From positions 161,907,442 through 161,971,441 of the forward strand of contig CM061132.1 in NCBI GenBank assembly GCA_030789695.1: a stretch of 64,000 nucleotides of DNA, in the 5' to 3' direction. Below the pieces are notes generated by a model that was given only the letters and a program-made list of their open reading frames with translations, was not told where the DNA came from and ran no database searches. Positions 35,601-47,016 of this stretch are shown one piece after another (position 1 is the first letter of the stretch; each line of letters begins with the position of its first letter). The position numbers and the translations under genes are program-made. Origin of the DNA: Scilla litardierei (taxonomy: Eukaryota; Streptophyta; Magnoliopsida; Asparagales; Asparagaceae).

Positions 35601-38600
35601 ATGACGCGATCTCCCCCATCTCGGCGAAAGGGGAGCAAGGCCCTGACGCGAGGCGACAGGGCCCGCCATCGTTGGCAAGAATGGGCGCGGGCCCGACGCG
35701 AGGAGGATCGTGAGGAAAGGGCCGGGAGGCCCTCCCCGTCCCCACCGGTCGGGAGACCGAGCGCATCCGTAACGGCGCGCAGCTCGGACGTGGCTTTGGT
35801 GGTGTCAGTGGTCATAGACACTACCATGGTGCGGCGGCTGCTTGTCGACACCGGCAGCTCCTGTGACGTCCTCTTCCTGTCAACCCTGGAAAAAATGGGG
35901 CGGCGGAAGGAAGACTTACGACCTCGCTCGGGACCCGTGGTAGGATTCACGGGTCACTCCACCCCCATTGTCGGCACGATCCATCTCCCGGTAACGCTCG
36001 GAGACGCGCCGGACTCGGTGACCCTGGCGGTGGAATTCATGGTATTGGGGATCGGGTCGGAATACAATGGGATCATCGGCCGACCCCTACTCAACGCCGT
36101 CGGCGCGGTAGTCTCAACCCTCCATCAGACTATCAAATTCCGAACGCCAGGGGGGATGGGGCAAGTCGAAGGCGACGCGGGGAGACCGAGTATCTGCTAT
36201 CAACTGGTGGAGGAGGCTCCCGAGGATCGTCTAGCCGACCGGATGGCCGCGCTCGACTTGAGGAGTGGGCCTAGGCCCACCCCCGCGGAGGAGCAAGAGC
36301 AGATCCCGGTCACGGATGTTGAGGGCCGGTTCGTCTCGATCGGGAGAGGGCTGAGCCAGGACCTGAGGGATCAGCTGATCGAGTGCCTGGAGGCGAACCT
36401 GGACATCTTTGCTTGGTCACCGGAGGACATGCCCGGCGTAGACCCCCAGGTGATCGTCCACCAGATCAACGCCGACCCCAACTTCAAGCCGGTCAGGCAG
36501 AAGAAGCGTAACCTGGGCGGCGAGAAGATGAAGGCAGCCTCCGAGGAAGTGGAGCGTCTCCTTGATGCCGGCTTCATACGAGAGGTCTGGTACCCGGAGT
36601 GGCTGTCGAACGTAGTGATGGTCAAGAAGCCCAACGGGAAGTGACGAATGTGCGTGGACTTCAGTGACCTCAATAAGGCCTGTCCCAAGGACAGCTACCC
36701 CCTGCCGCGCATCGACCACCTGGTGGACAACGCCTCGGGGTACGAGATGCTTAGCTTCATGGACGCTTACTCAGGGTACAATCAAGTCCAGATGGACCCC
36801 CGGGACGAGGAAATGACAGCCTTCACGACGGATCGGGGGACGTACTGCTACAGGAAGATGCCCTTTGGCTTGAAGAACGCAGGGGCCACCTACCAGAGAA
36901 TGGTCAACAAGGTTTTTAGCTCCCAGATCGGAAGGAACCTAGAGGTCTACGTCGACGACATGCTTGTCAAGTCAAGGCGACCAGAAGACCACATCGCCGA
37001 CCTGCGGGAGACCTTCGAACGGTTGCGGCGACACCACATTCGACTCAACCCCGCGAAGTGCACGTTCGGGGTAAGATCTGGCAAGTTCTTGGGATTTATG
37101 ATAACTAACCGTGGCAATGAGGCTAATCCTGACAAGATCGAGGCGCTGATCAACATGCGCGAGCCGACAACCATCAAAGAGCTGCAGAGGTTGAACGGGC
37201 GCATCGCAGCCTTGGGGCGATTCCTTTCCAAATCGGCGGAAAGATCGCTCCCCTTCTTCAAGGGCCTGAGGAAAGCGATCGCAGAACCTGCAGACAATAG
37301 GAAGACGATACTGTGGGACGAAGACTGCTCCAGGGCGTTCGAAGACCTCAAAGAGTATCTCCGCAGCCCGCCTCTCCTGTCCAAGCCACGGGAAGGGGAG
37401 TCGCTAAGCCTTTACCTAGCGTGCGCGAAGGAAGCTGTGAGTTCGGTGCTGATCCGGGAAGACGGTGGGGTGCAATGGCCGGTATATTACACGAGCCGGA
37501 TCTTGAAGGGGGCGGAGGTGCGATACTCGCCCATGGGGAAACTGGCGTACGCCCTCGTCCTCTCGGCACGAAGGCTCCGCCCCTATTTCCAGGCCCACAC
37601 CATACTGATCCTGACCGACTCACAACTGGAGCAGAACCTCAAGAGATTCGATCGAATGGGAAGGATGCTAAACTGGGGAGTGGAACTGAGCGAGTTCGAC
37701 CTCCGATTCAAACCGCGCACGGCCATCAAAGGGCAGGCTCTGGCCGACTTCATCGCCGAGTGCACAAATGGCCCCCCGGAGGAAGGAGACACAGCGACGG
37801 TAATTGCTCAACCCTTGTCCTTTCTTTCGGCTGACCACTTCCAGCCAGGAGATCCAGGAGCGTGGATAGTCCATGTGGATGGGTCGGCCACACAGTCAGG
37901 AGGCAGGGCTGGGATTGCAATCCGATCTCCAGAAGGGAACATTGTGGAATACGCGTTGCGGTTCGAGTTCCCAGCCACGAACAACGTAGCGGAATACGAA
38001 GCGGTGATCAACGGCCTGAGGCTGGCCCTGGAACTCGGGGCCGAGTCCGTCCGCCTCCTCAGCGACTCGAAGCTCATTGTCAACCAACTCTTGGGGAGTT
38101 ACGAGGCACGGGAGGAGGCGATGCAGAGATATCTCCCTGTCGCCAGAGCGGCGATGTCCAAGTTCAAGATTGTGGAAGTCTTGCACCTCACGCGATCAGA
38201 AAACGCGCGGGCAGATGCGTTGTCAAAGCTGGCCTCGTCCTCGCCAAAGGAGCTGGGCCGCACCATCTACGTGGAGAACCTACAGTCCCCCAGCACGGAG
38301 GAGCACGAGGTGATGGCAACCGACCAAGAGCCCACCTGGATGGACCCGATCATCCGGTACCTCACTCACGGGGAGGTGCCGACCGATGGGGACGAACGCC
38401 GAGCCCTAGAGAGAAAGGCGCTCCGATACGTGATCCATGAAGGGACGCTCTACCGGAGACGCTGGACCAAGACGGATGTCCTCCCGTACTTGAAGTGCAT
38501 CGGACCGCAGGAAGCTGACTACGTCCTACGGGAGGTCCACGACGGGATCTGCGGGAATCACCATGGGGGCAAGATGGTCGCACAGAAGATCTTGAGGCAG

Positions 38601-39575
38601 GGATACTACTGGCCGACCATGGCCCAAGATGCAACAAGCTACGTCCAAAAATGCCAAGAATGCCAGAGGTATGCCCACCACATCTCGACTCCCCCGTCAG
38701 AGCTCATCCCTATCGTGAGCCACATCCCCTTTGCGAAATGGGGGCTCGACATCCTCGGACCGTTTAAACCGGGACGAGGGCAGCGGAAGCATCTGATTGT
38801 GGCGGTAGACTACTTCACCAAGTGGATCGAGGCCGAATCGCTGGCCACCATCACGTGGAAGAAAGCAAAAAGCTTCGTATGGAATTCCATCATCTCCAGA
38901 TTCGGAGTGCCACGGGCCATCGTCACAGACAACGGGAAGCAGTTCGACTCCGCTGGGTTTAAAGATTTTTGCGAGGAATGGGGAATCAAGCTTCTCTTCG
39001 CCTCTGTAGCGCACCCCCAGACCAACGGAATGGCGGAAGCGGCCAACAAGTGCATCATAGAGCCCCTCCGGAAGAAAATGAAAGACGCCGAAGGGAACTG
39101 GCCAGAAGAGCTCCCCGGGATACTCTGGTCATACCGGACGACCCACAAGGAGGCCACTGGCGAGACCCCGTTCATGCTCACCTACGGGGCCGAGGCGGTG
39201 GTGCCGGTCGAATTGGGCGAAGAATCTCTCCGCCTCAAATACTTTGACGAAGACCGGAACTCGCAGGGCCTGGGGCTCAATCTGGAGCTCCTCGACGAGC
39301 GACGGGAGCAGGCACTGGCCACCATCATCCGCCAGAAGCAGAAGGTGGCCCGATACTACAACGCTCGGGTGCGGGGAAGAAGCTTTCACCTTGGGGACCT
39401 GGTCCTCCGGAAAGCGGGCTTCAACACTGATACCGCTCGCAAAGGGAAGCTCGCGGCTAGATGGGAGGGACCCTACAAAGTCGTCGAGGTCCTCGGACCC
39501 GCAGCCTACCGACTAGCCGACATGGAGGGGAGGATTCTCACTCACACTTGGAATGCGGAACATTTACGCAAGTAA
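35601..39575 (+). pseudogene. Gag-protease-RT-RNase H-aRNH-integrase polyprotein with a large gag deletion and one nonsense codon
   Basis: One continuous frame runs from ATG 35601 to 39575, broken only by a TGA at 36642-36644 inside RT, where the family has Trp. About 50 basic residues of gag N-terminus (MTRSPPSRRKGSK) run straight into protease (VDTGSSCDVLF at residues ~82-92); the rest of gag, including any zinc knuckle, is missing. RT follows, with MPFGLKNAGATYQ and the YVDDM active site at 36948-36962. The first RNase H is degenerate (LYLACAKEAVSSVL lacks the first Asp). A second, archaeal-type RNase H at ~37860-38240 keeps HVDGS, AEYEA, LSDSKL and ARADALS. Integrase has an HHCC finger (~38530-38690) and the DDE core residues at LDILGP, VTDNGKQF and AEAANK. 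C-terminal GPYKVVEVLG-type sequence closes it. Replication would need Gag supplied in trans and the stop bypassed. Confidence 0.92.
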
Positions 39576-39692
39576 TTTCAATAGATGTATCGTTTCCTAT
39601 GAAATAAATTTGTTTTGAATTCATTCCTTTCCAGATAAAGCAAAAAGATATACAGAAGGGTGCACGAAGAGGCCGAGGGGCATTCCCCTCCC
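39576..39692 (+). other. Spacer between pol and the antisense gene
   Basis: AT-rich, 117 bases, between the sense stop (39575) and the antisense stop (39693); it probably holds the 3' ends of both transcripts. Confidence 0.5.
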
Positions 39693-41832
39693 TCATTTTT
39701 CTCCGGGGGCACCGGTGGAGCCACAGGCTGGCAGCCCACTTGGGTCTCCCCCCTTACTCCGTTCGACGTCAGGGTACATCCGAAGATCCTCGAAGTTGAC
39801 CCCCGAGAGCGGGAACTTCTTTTGGATCTCAGACTGACACCGGGCGAAGCCTTTCTCGAACGCCTCCGATAAGGCGGTCTCAACAAAGGAGGTGGCATAC
39901 TCCGCCACAGCATCCTGAGCGATCCTGGCCGGATCCACCTCCTCCAGCCCCCGCATCCGGACCTCTAAGGTCTCGATCTGGCGTTGGTGCTCCGCCCTCT
40001 CCTTCTCGATCTCCCGGGATTTCTCGCCAAGTTGGGCAAGAAGGACCCTCGCCTGCTCCTCCGCCACTTCCAGACGATCGGAGAGCTCCAAGGCCTCGGA
40101 GGCAGCAGCAGGGTTGGGGATCTGCTCGGCTCCTCCAGACGTGTCGGCGCCTCTCAAAAGCTCGGCGAGACGCGCCTCGGCATCCGACTTTGCAGCCAGA
40201 GCCAAGGCTCTCTCTCGGTCCGCCTCCTCCAGGGCAGAGGACAGCTCAGTTACGCGAGAATCCAAGGACTGGACCCGCGCTTCCTCTAACTGACCTGCCT
40301 CCCCCTTCTCGCCAGGGACCTCAGGGCCTCGCCCGGCGTCGGATTTGGCTTTGGGAAGAGCCGCGAATTGGCGCTTCATTGAGAGGCCCACCGAGGACAA
40401 CTGCGCCAAAGCAACAAAGGTAAGGCGGCAAAAGCAGCTGGAGAAAGGGGGGACAAGCAGAGACACACTACCTGTTGACCAGCCTGGATCACGAAGGTAG
40501 CCAAACAGTCACCTCTGACTCCGTCCAACACCACCTGATCGGGAGGGAGACAACAGTTCTCGGCCACTCGAGCGGCGGCTCCGCGGCTCGAAAACACCGA
40601 CTCCTTCTCCCCCACTGGGAAGCGTGGACGAAGAAGACCCTCCCCTGACGAAGGGAACTCGCCAGGAGCGGAGCGGAACGCACCAAGATACCGACTGTAA
40701 GCATCAGGGAGAGAATCGTCCGGGAGGGGTGAAGGGCCGACCCACGGCCAGGCAACCTCAACGGGGGCGGGTTGAGGTCGATCAACAGTCGGCAAGACAT
40801 CAACCCCCTCGTCCCCCTCACGGACCCTCTTGGAAGACCCCAGCAAGGGAAGAGAGGGAGATGACGCCTTCTTCCTTTTTGAGCCTCCGGTCGCGGTCCC
40901 GACCCGCTGCTTCTTCCGGACCTCCAGCACATGATCCCTTCTGCGCGGATCCGGATTTGGGACCTGCACGAGTGCACTGGCGGGAGAGGGACCAAGAGGG
41001 AATCCACCTGCACTCAAAGAAAAGATGAGAGACAGAACAGAACCTGGACGACCTCGAAGGGCGAACGCTCGGAGAAGCTTACCTTGGGGCCATACCGTCT
41101 TACGCAAGTTGTGGTCACTAAAGAGGACGTCGATCGAGCGCTCCCTCGCAGGAATCGCCAGCATGTCCTTCGCCGTCTGCTGCTCGGCGACCGTCGGCTC
41201 ACCCAGATCGAGGATGACGGCACCGGCCGCCTCCCACCGAACCGGGAAAGGTACACTCGACGGGAACGTGACAAACACGTATTCCCCCTTCCAGCGTTTC
41301 AGGGAGCTCGGCAACCCCAGCACCAGGGTCATCTTCGGGCGGGCGCTGATGTAAATCCACGCCCCCGATTGGTGGTGGCTCAGGCGGTAGAAATGGGCAA
41401 AGAGGCGAAGAGAGGGCGCCACTCCCTTCAGCATGCAGACAACGATGAACCCGACGAGGAGCCCGACGGCGTTGGGACAGAATTGACACAGGCACACGTT
41501 GTGGGCCTGAAGGAACTCAACGATAAAAGGATGGAGCGGGAAACGAAGCCCGAAGCGGAAGCACTTCTCATATATTCCAACCTCGTTGGGGCCGGGAAAG
41601 CAGATCCGCTCGTCAGCCCCAAGGGCACGAGCCGAGTAAGGCGGAAGCAGGTAGGCGGAGTGCATGCTCCCGATGGCGGTGGCGCAGATCGACGAAGGCC
41701 ACGACAAGACCTCTGGGGCACCCCTGAAAGATCATCCCCGTGCTGACGAATCGTCGAAGGAGGGCCACCCGCCAGACCTGGAGCTGCGTCGCGCTCCGAC
41801 CGAACCGAACCCGTGGCAGAGGAAGATGACAT
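39693..41832 (-). pseudogene. Antisense accessory gene of the Tat element (Transposase_28-type 'putative gypsy transposon' protein), 3 predicted exons
   Basis: On the minus strand I predict exons 41832-41083, 41007-40472 and 40400-39693. Intron 1 (41082-41008, 75 bases, GTAAGC...TGCAG) has no stop and a length divisible by three, so it could also be retained. Intron 2 (40471-40401, 71 bases, GTAGTG...GCGCAG) is needed to join the last two frames. Exon 1 carries LRFPLHPFIVEFLQ, GAWIYISARP and GLPSSLKRWKGE, the wording of the plant 'putative gypsy type transposon' family (Pfam Transposase_28). Exon 2 is Pro/Ser- and Lys/Arg-rich with KRKK (possible nuclear signal). Exon 3 is a long coiled coil (LEEADRERALALAAKSDAEA and onward). 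The likely start MSSSSATGS (41832) is out of frame with the domain, so a single-base indel near 41715 is suspected. Such antisense ORFs are known in Tat elements; their function is not. Confidence 0.75.
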
Positions 41833-42128
41833 GAGGCCGAGCTCGGGCAGAACAGGGATCAGCACAAAGGAGAAAACGACGGGATGGCGGCTCACGAACC
41901 CCTCAGATTCTCAACTTAAGATGACCTAGCGAGCGGTGGGAATAAGCTTGCAGCTACAACGTGGCAACATCAGAAGACCGAAGGCGCTTCGGAGCCCGCG
42001 CCTTAAAAGTATCGAACGGGCCAACTCATGATGACGACTAATAAATGAGTCGGCATCGACTGACGAGCCTGTCAAGGTCGGCGGAAGTCACATCGGCCGA
42101 GCCGAACCGGCCAAAGCCGACCGACCCG

Positions 42129-42143
42129 ACCGATGGGGGCAAT
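42129..42143 (+). promoter_or_regulatory. Polypurine tract before the 3' LTR
   Basis: CGATGGGGGCAAT abuts the LTR start TGTTACGCC, the expected site for plus-strand priming. Confidence 0.6.
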
Positions 42144-43060
42144 TGTTACGCCTATTTGACTGAGGCCCGAAAGACCCAAGCCCGGAGACCCAACCGCCGG
42201 TCAAGAGCCCATCTGCGCACTCAGGCCCACTCGATAAGGCCCTATGGGGGACCCCCCCACATGTCGATCCGACCCGGCCCCGGTAACACGCCGGTCACTC
42301 GCCCACTCCTGCGATAACCGCCCCCTCGATCCCGCTACCACTTAAGGGCAGTTATGGGGAGGTGCTGGCATGGCGCAGGGAGCGGCGACGGGGGGGGCGG
42401 ATTGAGGGGGCACGATTGAGGGCGGACGAGCGACGTGGGTCGGGGACAATCACGGCGGAGGTCTATATAGGGGCTAGGAGGACGACAGGAAGGGGGACCC
42501 CCTCTCAGGTATCTAGAACCTAAGGTACTCCATCAACGACCGAGTTCCCCCATTTCATTTCCTTCCTCCCCCGCTCGCGCCGTGAGACGCCGTTCCGATC
42601 TCCTCACGAGTCGAACCGTCTCCGCCGGGCCTCCTCTTTCAGATCTCTGTCTGACTTAGGCATCGGAGGGGATTTGGCCGGAACCAAGGTCCGGCCCCCT
42701 GACGAGTGTTCTCGTCTACGCAGGAGGGCATCAGATCCACGGGCCGAGGCTTCCCCTCCGCCCCTCGACGACCACGCAACCAGCTGGACGATTGAGGCTT
42801 CCCCTCGTCGTCCGACCGCCGAGGCCGAGCGCAACCGACCGAGGCCGAGCGTCTCGACCCGGGCCGAGGCTACCCCTCGCCCCACCAACGGCCGAGGGCC
42901 CCGGTTCAATCCAGTCGACACGCTCTGCGTCGCTTGCTGGTCCGACTCGAGCCTCAACTGCACCAACTCGACTCGCCCGAGGGACCCAAACGGGCCCCTT
43001 GACCACGTTGACCGGGTTATCCACGGTCAACGCTTTGTAGTGAGAAAACACTCTGAAACA
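42144..43060 (+). repeat. 3' LTR of the Tat-lineage element (917 bp)
   Basis: Near-identical to 34632-35545; visible differences include G-run lengths, a 3-base insertion near 42567 and about seven substitutions. TATATA box at 42463-42469. Confidence 0.95.
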
Positions 43061-43122
43061 AGTCCCACCCAATTGTGGGAGAAAATAGGTCCAAAGCATC
43101 TACATTTCACGATGTTACATAG
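43061..43122. repeat. Copy 2 of the segmental duplication, middle piece
   Basis: Sixty-two bases between the gypsy element and the MITE that continue the alignment with 32505-32555 (AGGTCCAAAGCATCTACATT against GGGTCCAAAGAACCAACATT). Confidence 0.55.
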
Positions 43123-44066
43123 GGCTTGTTCTTTTTGTTGAGAATGGTTGTGGAAAGTTGAGGGATTGTAGAATCTTGATGCGAGGAAAGTTTGGTTTTG
43201 TGTTTTTTTGTTGGAAAGTTGGTGGAAAAGTTATTTTGAGAAAGTTTTGTGGGTCCTACACAATTTTCTTGTGTTTTTTGTTTGGAATGTTGGTTGGAAA
43301 GTTGGATGAAGAATGTTATGTGTGACCCACTAATTATAATCATTAAACTTATTTAATTATAATCATTAAACTAACCATTTAATAATTAATTAACTGTTAA
43401 CTAATTAATTAACTATTAAACTAACACATTTAATAATTAACCATTTGATAATTAACAAAACTAATTAATTAACCATTTAATAATTACTTAACTATTAACT
43501 AAACTAATTAATTAACTAAACACATTTAATTAGCTGCTACAGTCCCGCAAGTCGGAGGCACTATGCATTTCTCAACCTCCGAACCATTTAATAATTAAAA
43601 AAGAACCATTTAATAATTAAAAAAGAGAATGTGAACCATTTAAAATTAAAAAAGAGAATGAGAACCATTTAAAAATTAAAAAAGAGAATGTGGATAAAAA
43701 AGAACGGAACAATGTACACTTCTCAGCGCACAGCGATTCCGTCCGAATAAAAAATTAAAAAAATTACTTCATACCCGCTGCGATTAGACGAGAGAGCGGA
43801 GAGAGAGAACGTGGGCCTCGCTGTGCACCCTTCTCACGAAATCTGCTATAATCCACAGAAAATGCAGGGATTGCAGCTTTGAGAATTTGAGCGCCAGCGA
43901 GGAGCCATCGCGGATCCACATCAGCCCATTTTCTCCCAAAATTCTCAACAAAAAGAACAGATCAAAGGAAAATGAGTTGAGAAAATTGTGAATAGTGTGT
44001 GAATAATGCGTGAACAGTGTAAAATCCCACTTTTCCACTCCACATTCAACAAAAGAACATGCCCAT
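43123..44066. mobile_element. MITE, ~944 bp, with GGGC(T/A)TGTTCTTTT termini
   Basis: The left end GGGCTTGTTCTTTTTGTTGA matches the complement of the right end GGGCATGTTCTTTTGTTGAA. It is non-coding, with an AT-rich centre of repeated ATTAATTAAC/CCATTTAATAATTA motifs at about 43330-43690. A second internal near-match to the left end lies at about 43944-43966 in inverted orientation. The duplicated locus at ~32545-32555 lacks this insert and so acts as a related empty site. ATA flanks both ends. Confidence 0.75.
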
Positions 44067-44710
44067 AATATCAAAAAAGAGCTTTGTTGCAGTAGTTGTA
44101 GACCTGTACCGGCTTCACCAAATTGAGGCATTACCATTATTGGTGACGGCACACGTGTTCATTGGTATTTTCAGTAATCAGATTCATTAAATTTGTCATA
44201 TGCATCTTAATAGTCCATAAGAGTCCAAGAATCATATGCATCCAAGTATTCACCAGAAGACAATATTAATAATGCTCTCTATTAGCTGAGTATTTGAATG
44301 CCGTCCTGTTTGACACAAAAACTTCAATATTCGTTGCACTAGTTTAACATTCAACAAGAACAAATAAGGGGAAAGGGGGGAAATCAAAACTTGCATGTCA
44401 AGAAAGAGGAAAATATCAAGAAGTTCTACCTCTAGTTGGTATATTCATTTTGACACTTCGAGACATAGTGGATCAGCCCATCAACTCATCAGCTAGATCA
44501 TAAAATCATGAGAATGCAGTGTATCCAAGAACGTAGGACATGCAACTATATCTCTAAGAGGTAATATTGGCATATAGATAGATATGGGTTTATACAAATA
44601 TTTCTTTTGTACTACATGTTTATTAAGTTAATACCATATTCATATTTTTATTTCACCTGAAATCTAAGAGCACAGAATACAATTATGGCTTATCATATAG
44701 AGCAAATCAC
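44067..44710. repeat. Copy 2 of the segmental duplication, right part
   Basis: It aligns with about 32555-33030 and ends just before the copia LTR at 44727. Confidence 0.6.
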
Positions 44711-44726
44711 TAAATACATTATATAG

Positions 44727-45944
44727 TGTTGAATATTGAATCGTCACATGATAGGTTTGATGATGAGCAAACATATTGGGTACTAATGATTTCAGGAGTA
44801 TAAATGTATAGAAGATGAACAAACGTGCATATCAAGGAAGAATGGAGCCAACAAAGACAATGTAGATCAAAGGAACCAAGACTATTGGACGAATTTCAAG
44901 ATTGTATCAAGAGTTTTATGTAATATATAATTTTTATTTTAGTATTGGTAGTATGTAAAAGTCTTTGTTGAAGCTCACACACTTATCAACACACTAAAAA
45001 TGTTTTAAAGCTATTTTACAAGTTATTTACTAAGTTTTTAGAGCTGTTCAGACTATCAATAAATGGTCAACTAGTTTTTGTGCTATGGTCGAGTACTGCT
45101 CTCGAGAAATTCTGACAGTGTGAACTGTGAACTAGTCAATCACTATTGGTGAACTAGTCCACTAGCTCCACACTAGTTGACTAGTTCATCAACTATAGTC
45201 AATTAGTATGGCTACTTGACTCCCAACGATCATAAATTGACTAGCCATTAGATAGACGTTGAAGGAGCATTTTGTCACTGTTTTTACCCAGATTTTGCTG
45301 TATTTATAAATGGTTGCCTTTTTATTTATAGAACATTAAATGATACATTTTTTAGAGTAAAAAGAGTTTTTAAGTGAATACGCTTTTAAGCAAAAAACCC
45401 TCAAGCCATTTTGTTCAAAGTTTTCTACTTTTCTTGGCCAAGTGTTGATTTCAAAAGTGCTTTTGTTTTCACATCAGGAGAAGATCAACCACTATAGCCA
45501 CATCACATCAACATAAGAGCTTCAACATTGGGCTATAGATAAATGTGTGTGTAAGTATTTCTTATCACTATTGTGTGAGTTGTTCTATCTCATTGGAGAT
45601 GTCTTATTGGAGACGTGTTAGTTCATTGTGGACAAATCATAATCTGTCTCGTTGGAGAAGTATTTTAGTGTATTTGCCTTTGTGAGAACATGTGGCTGGA
45701 TGTAGAGTGCGTGGTACCTAAACCAAGGTATATCGATTGTTTACGATTGTCTCTTTGTGATTGAAGATTTACTTCCTTATGTTTTTGTTATTAATTTTCA
45801 TTGTTGCTAGTAATATTGTTGATTAAACTATAATTAGGTAAATCTAATAAACAACTTAGGTAGAGTTCTCTAAAGAAATTTTTATATTTGCATAAACATT
45901 ATTCATCTCTCTCTCGTGCCTACTTGCTATCCCAGAATCCAACA
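44727..45944 (+). repeat. 5' LTR of the pol-less copia element (1218 bp)
   Basis: It starts TGTTGAATATTGAATCG and ends CCAGAATCCAACA. Its first ~190 bases recur at 47978-48155. The middle (45060-45240) is full of ACTAGT/AGTCAAC-type motifs, recalling 15926-15975. Confidence 0.8.
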
Positions 45945-45970
45945 CTGTAGTATCAGAGTCTTGTTGAAAG

Positions 45971-47016
45971 ATGGCGTCAACAAACCACGTTTCAGAGGGA
46001 CAGTCTATTACCCAGCCACCCATGCTCATCGGCACCAACTATAATACGTAGAAGACAAGAATGATGCTCTTTCTCCAATCAATTGACAGACTTATGGAGT
46101 GTGGTAGAGACTCTTTAGGTGAAGCCAACGAAGTCAATTCCGGGGTGGAGCAGAAGTGAGAAACCCCAAGTAACGCTCAATGCCAAATCCATGACTTCAA
46201 TGTTTTGTGCATTAGATAGCACAGCGTATAACTGCATGTGCACATCAACTACGACTCATCAAATATGTCAATTCCTACATGTACATGTAACTCATGAATG
46301 TAACACTCGTGTTAAAGATATTAAAATCTCTTTATATTCGCAGAAATACGAGTTCTTCATGATGGATAAAGGAGAGAATCACCAAATGCACACTCGCTTC
46401 ACGAAGATAATCAATACACTGCCCAGGTTGGACAACGTGATTCCACAAAAGGAGCAAACGAGCAAGATCTTTCGCTCACACCCGAATAGGAGACAGACCA
46501 CGGCCATTGAAGAAGCTCACGACCTCTCCAAGCTTGCAATGGAGGACTTAATAGGCACTCTCTTGGCCTATGAGCTCCAAATCAACGAGAGAAAGGAGCA
46601 AACAAAGAAGAAATCACTTGCTATCAAGGACAACAAGAAGACGGAAAGTTTGCGAGATGAAGACGAGGATCAAATTGCTCTCATGACGAAAGAATTTAAC
46701 TATCTCCAAGTTAAATTTAAATCCAAGCAAAGATACATATTAATAAGCCAGGACATGGTATAAAGGAGTGGCTGCTACAAAAGAAAAAGGGCAAGGGCAA
46801 AGAAAAAGCAATACCAAAGATGAAGAGGCCTAAAAAGAAAGCACTTGTGATGTGGAACCGAGACTCAAATGAATCTTCCGATGAATCTTCAAGTGAAGAA
46901 GAAGAAGAGGAAAGAAATGAGAGGACGTTCATATGCTTCATGGGCATTGAAGACAACAATGCGGTAAATTCTGAACACGACTCCGATGATGATGTTTTTG
47001 CTAGATTATATGCTTA
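45971..47016 (+). pseudogene. Copia gag (UBN2-type) pseudogene
   Basis: It opens MASTNHVSEGQSITQPPML then IGTNYN, a copia Gag start 26 bases after the LTR. A TAG at 46049 stands where the family has Trp (NYNxW). After a frame change, the ORF from 46119 runs 214 codons with ALDSTAYNCM, LYSQKYEFFMMDKGE, FTKIINTLPRL and AIEEAHDLSKLAMEDLIGTL, the usual UBN2 text. The end (46820-47016) is a Lys-rich then Ser/Glu-rich acidic tail. Several frameshifts make it non-functional. Confidence 0.75.

Larger units (their letters stand above)
34632..43060 (+). mobile_element. Young Ty3/gypsy Tat-lineage (Retand/RIRE2-like) retrotransposon, gag-deleted
   Basis: Both LTRs (34632-35545 and 42144-43060) begin TGTTACGCC and end CTGAAACA. 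A perfect 5-bp target duplication AGTCC lies at 34627-34631 and 43061-43065. The order is LTR, primer-binding motif, short gag start fused to protease, RT, two RNase H domains, integrase, antisense gene, polypurine tract, LTR. A second (aRNH-type) RNase H after the normal one and an antisense ORF before the 3' LTR are both recognised traits of the Tat lineage. By eye the LTRs differ at about 7 substitutions plus three small indels over ~914 bases. Confidence 0.95.

Noticed and set aside
35216..35950. 244-codon minus-strand frame in the Tat element
   Set aside because: It is the shadow of the LTR end and the sense gag/protease frame in GC-rich DNA.
37313..38440. Plus- and minus-strand frames of 90-190 codons inside pol
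   Set aside because: They are shifted-frame shadows of the RT/RNase H coding frame in GC-rich sequence.
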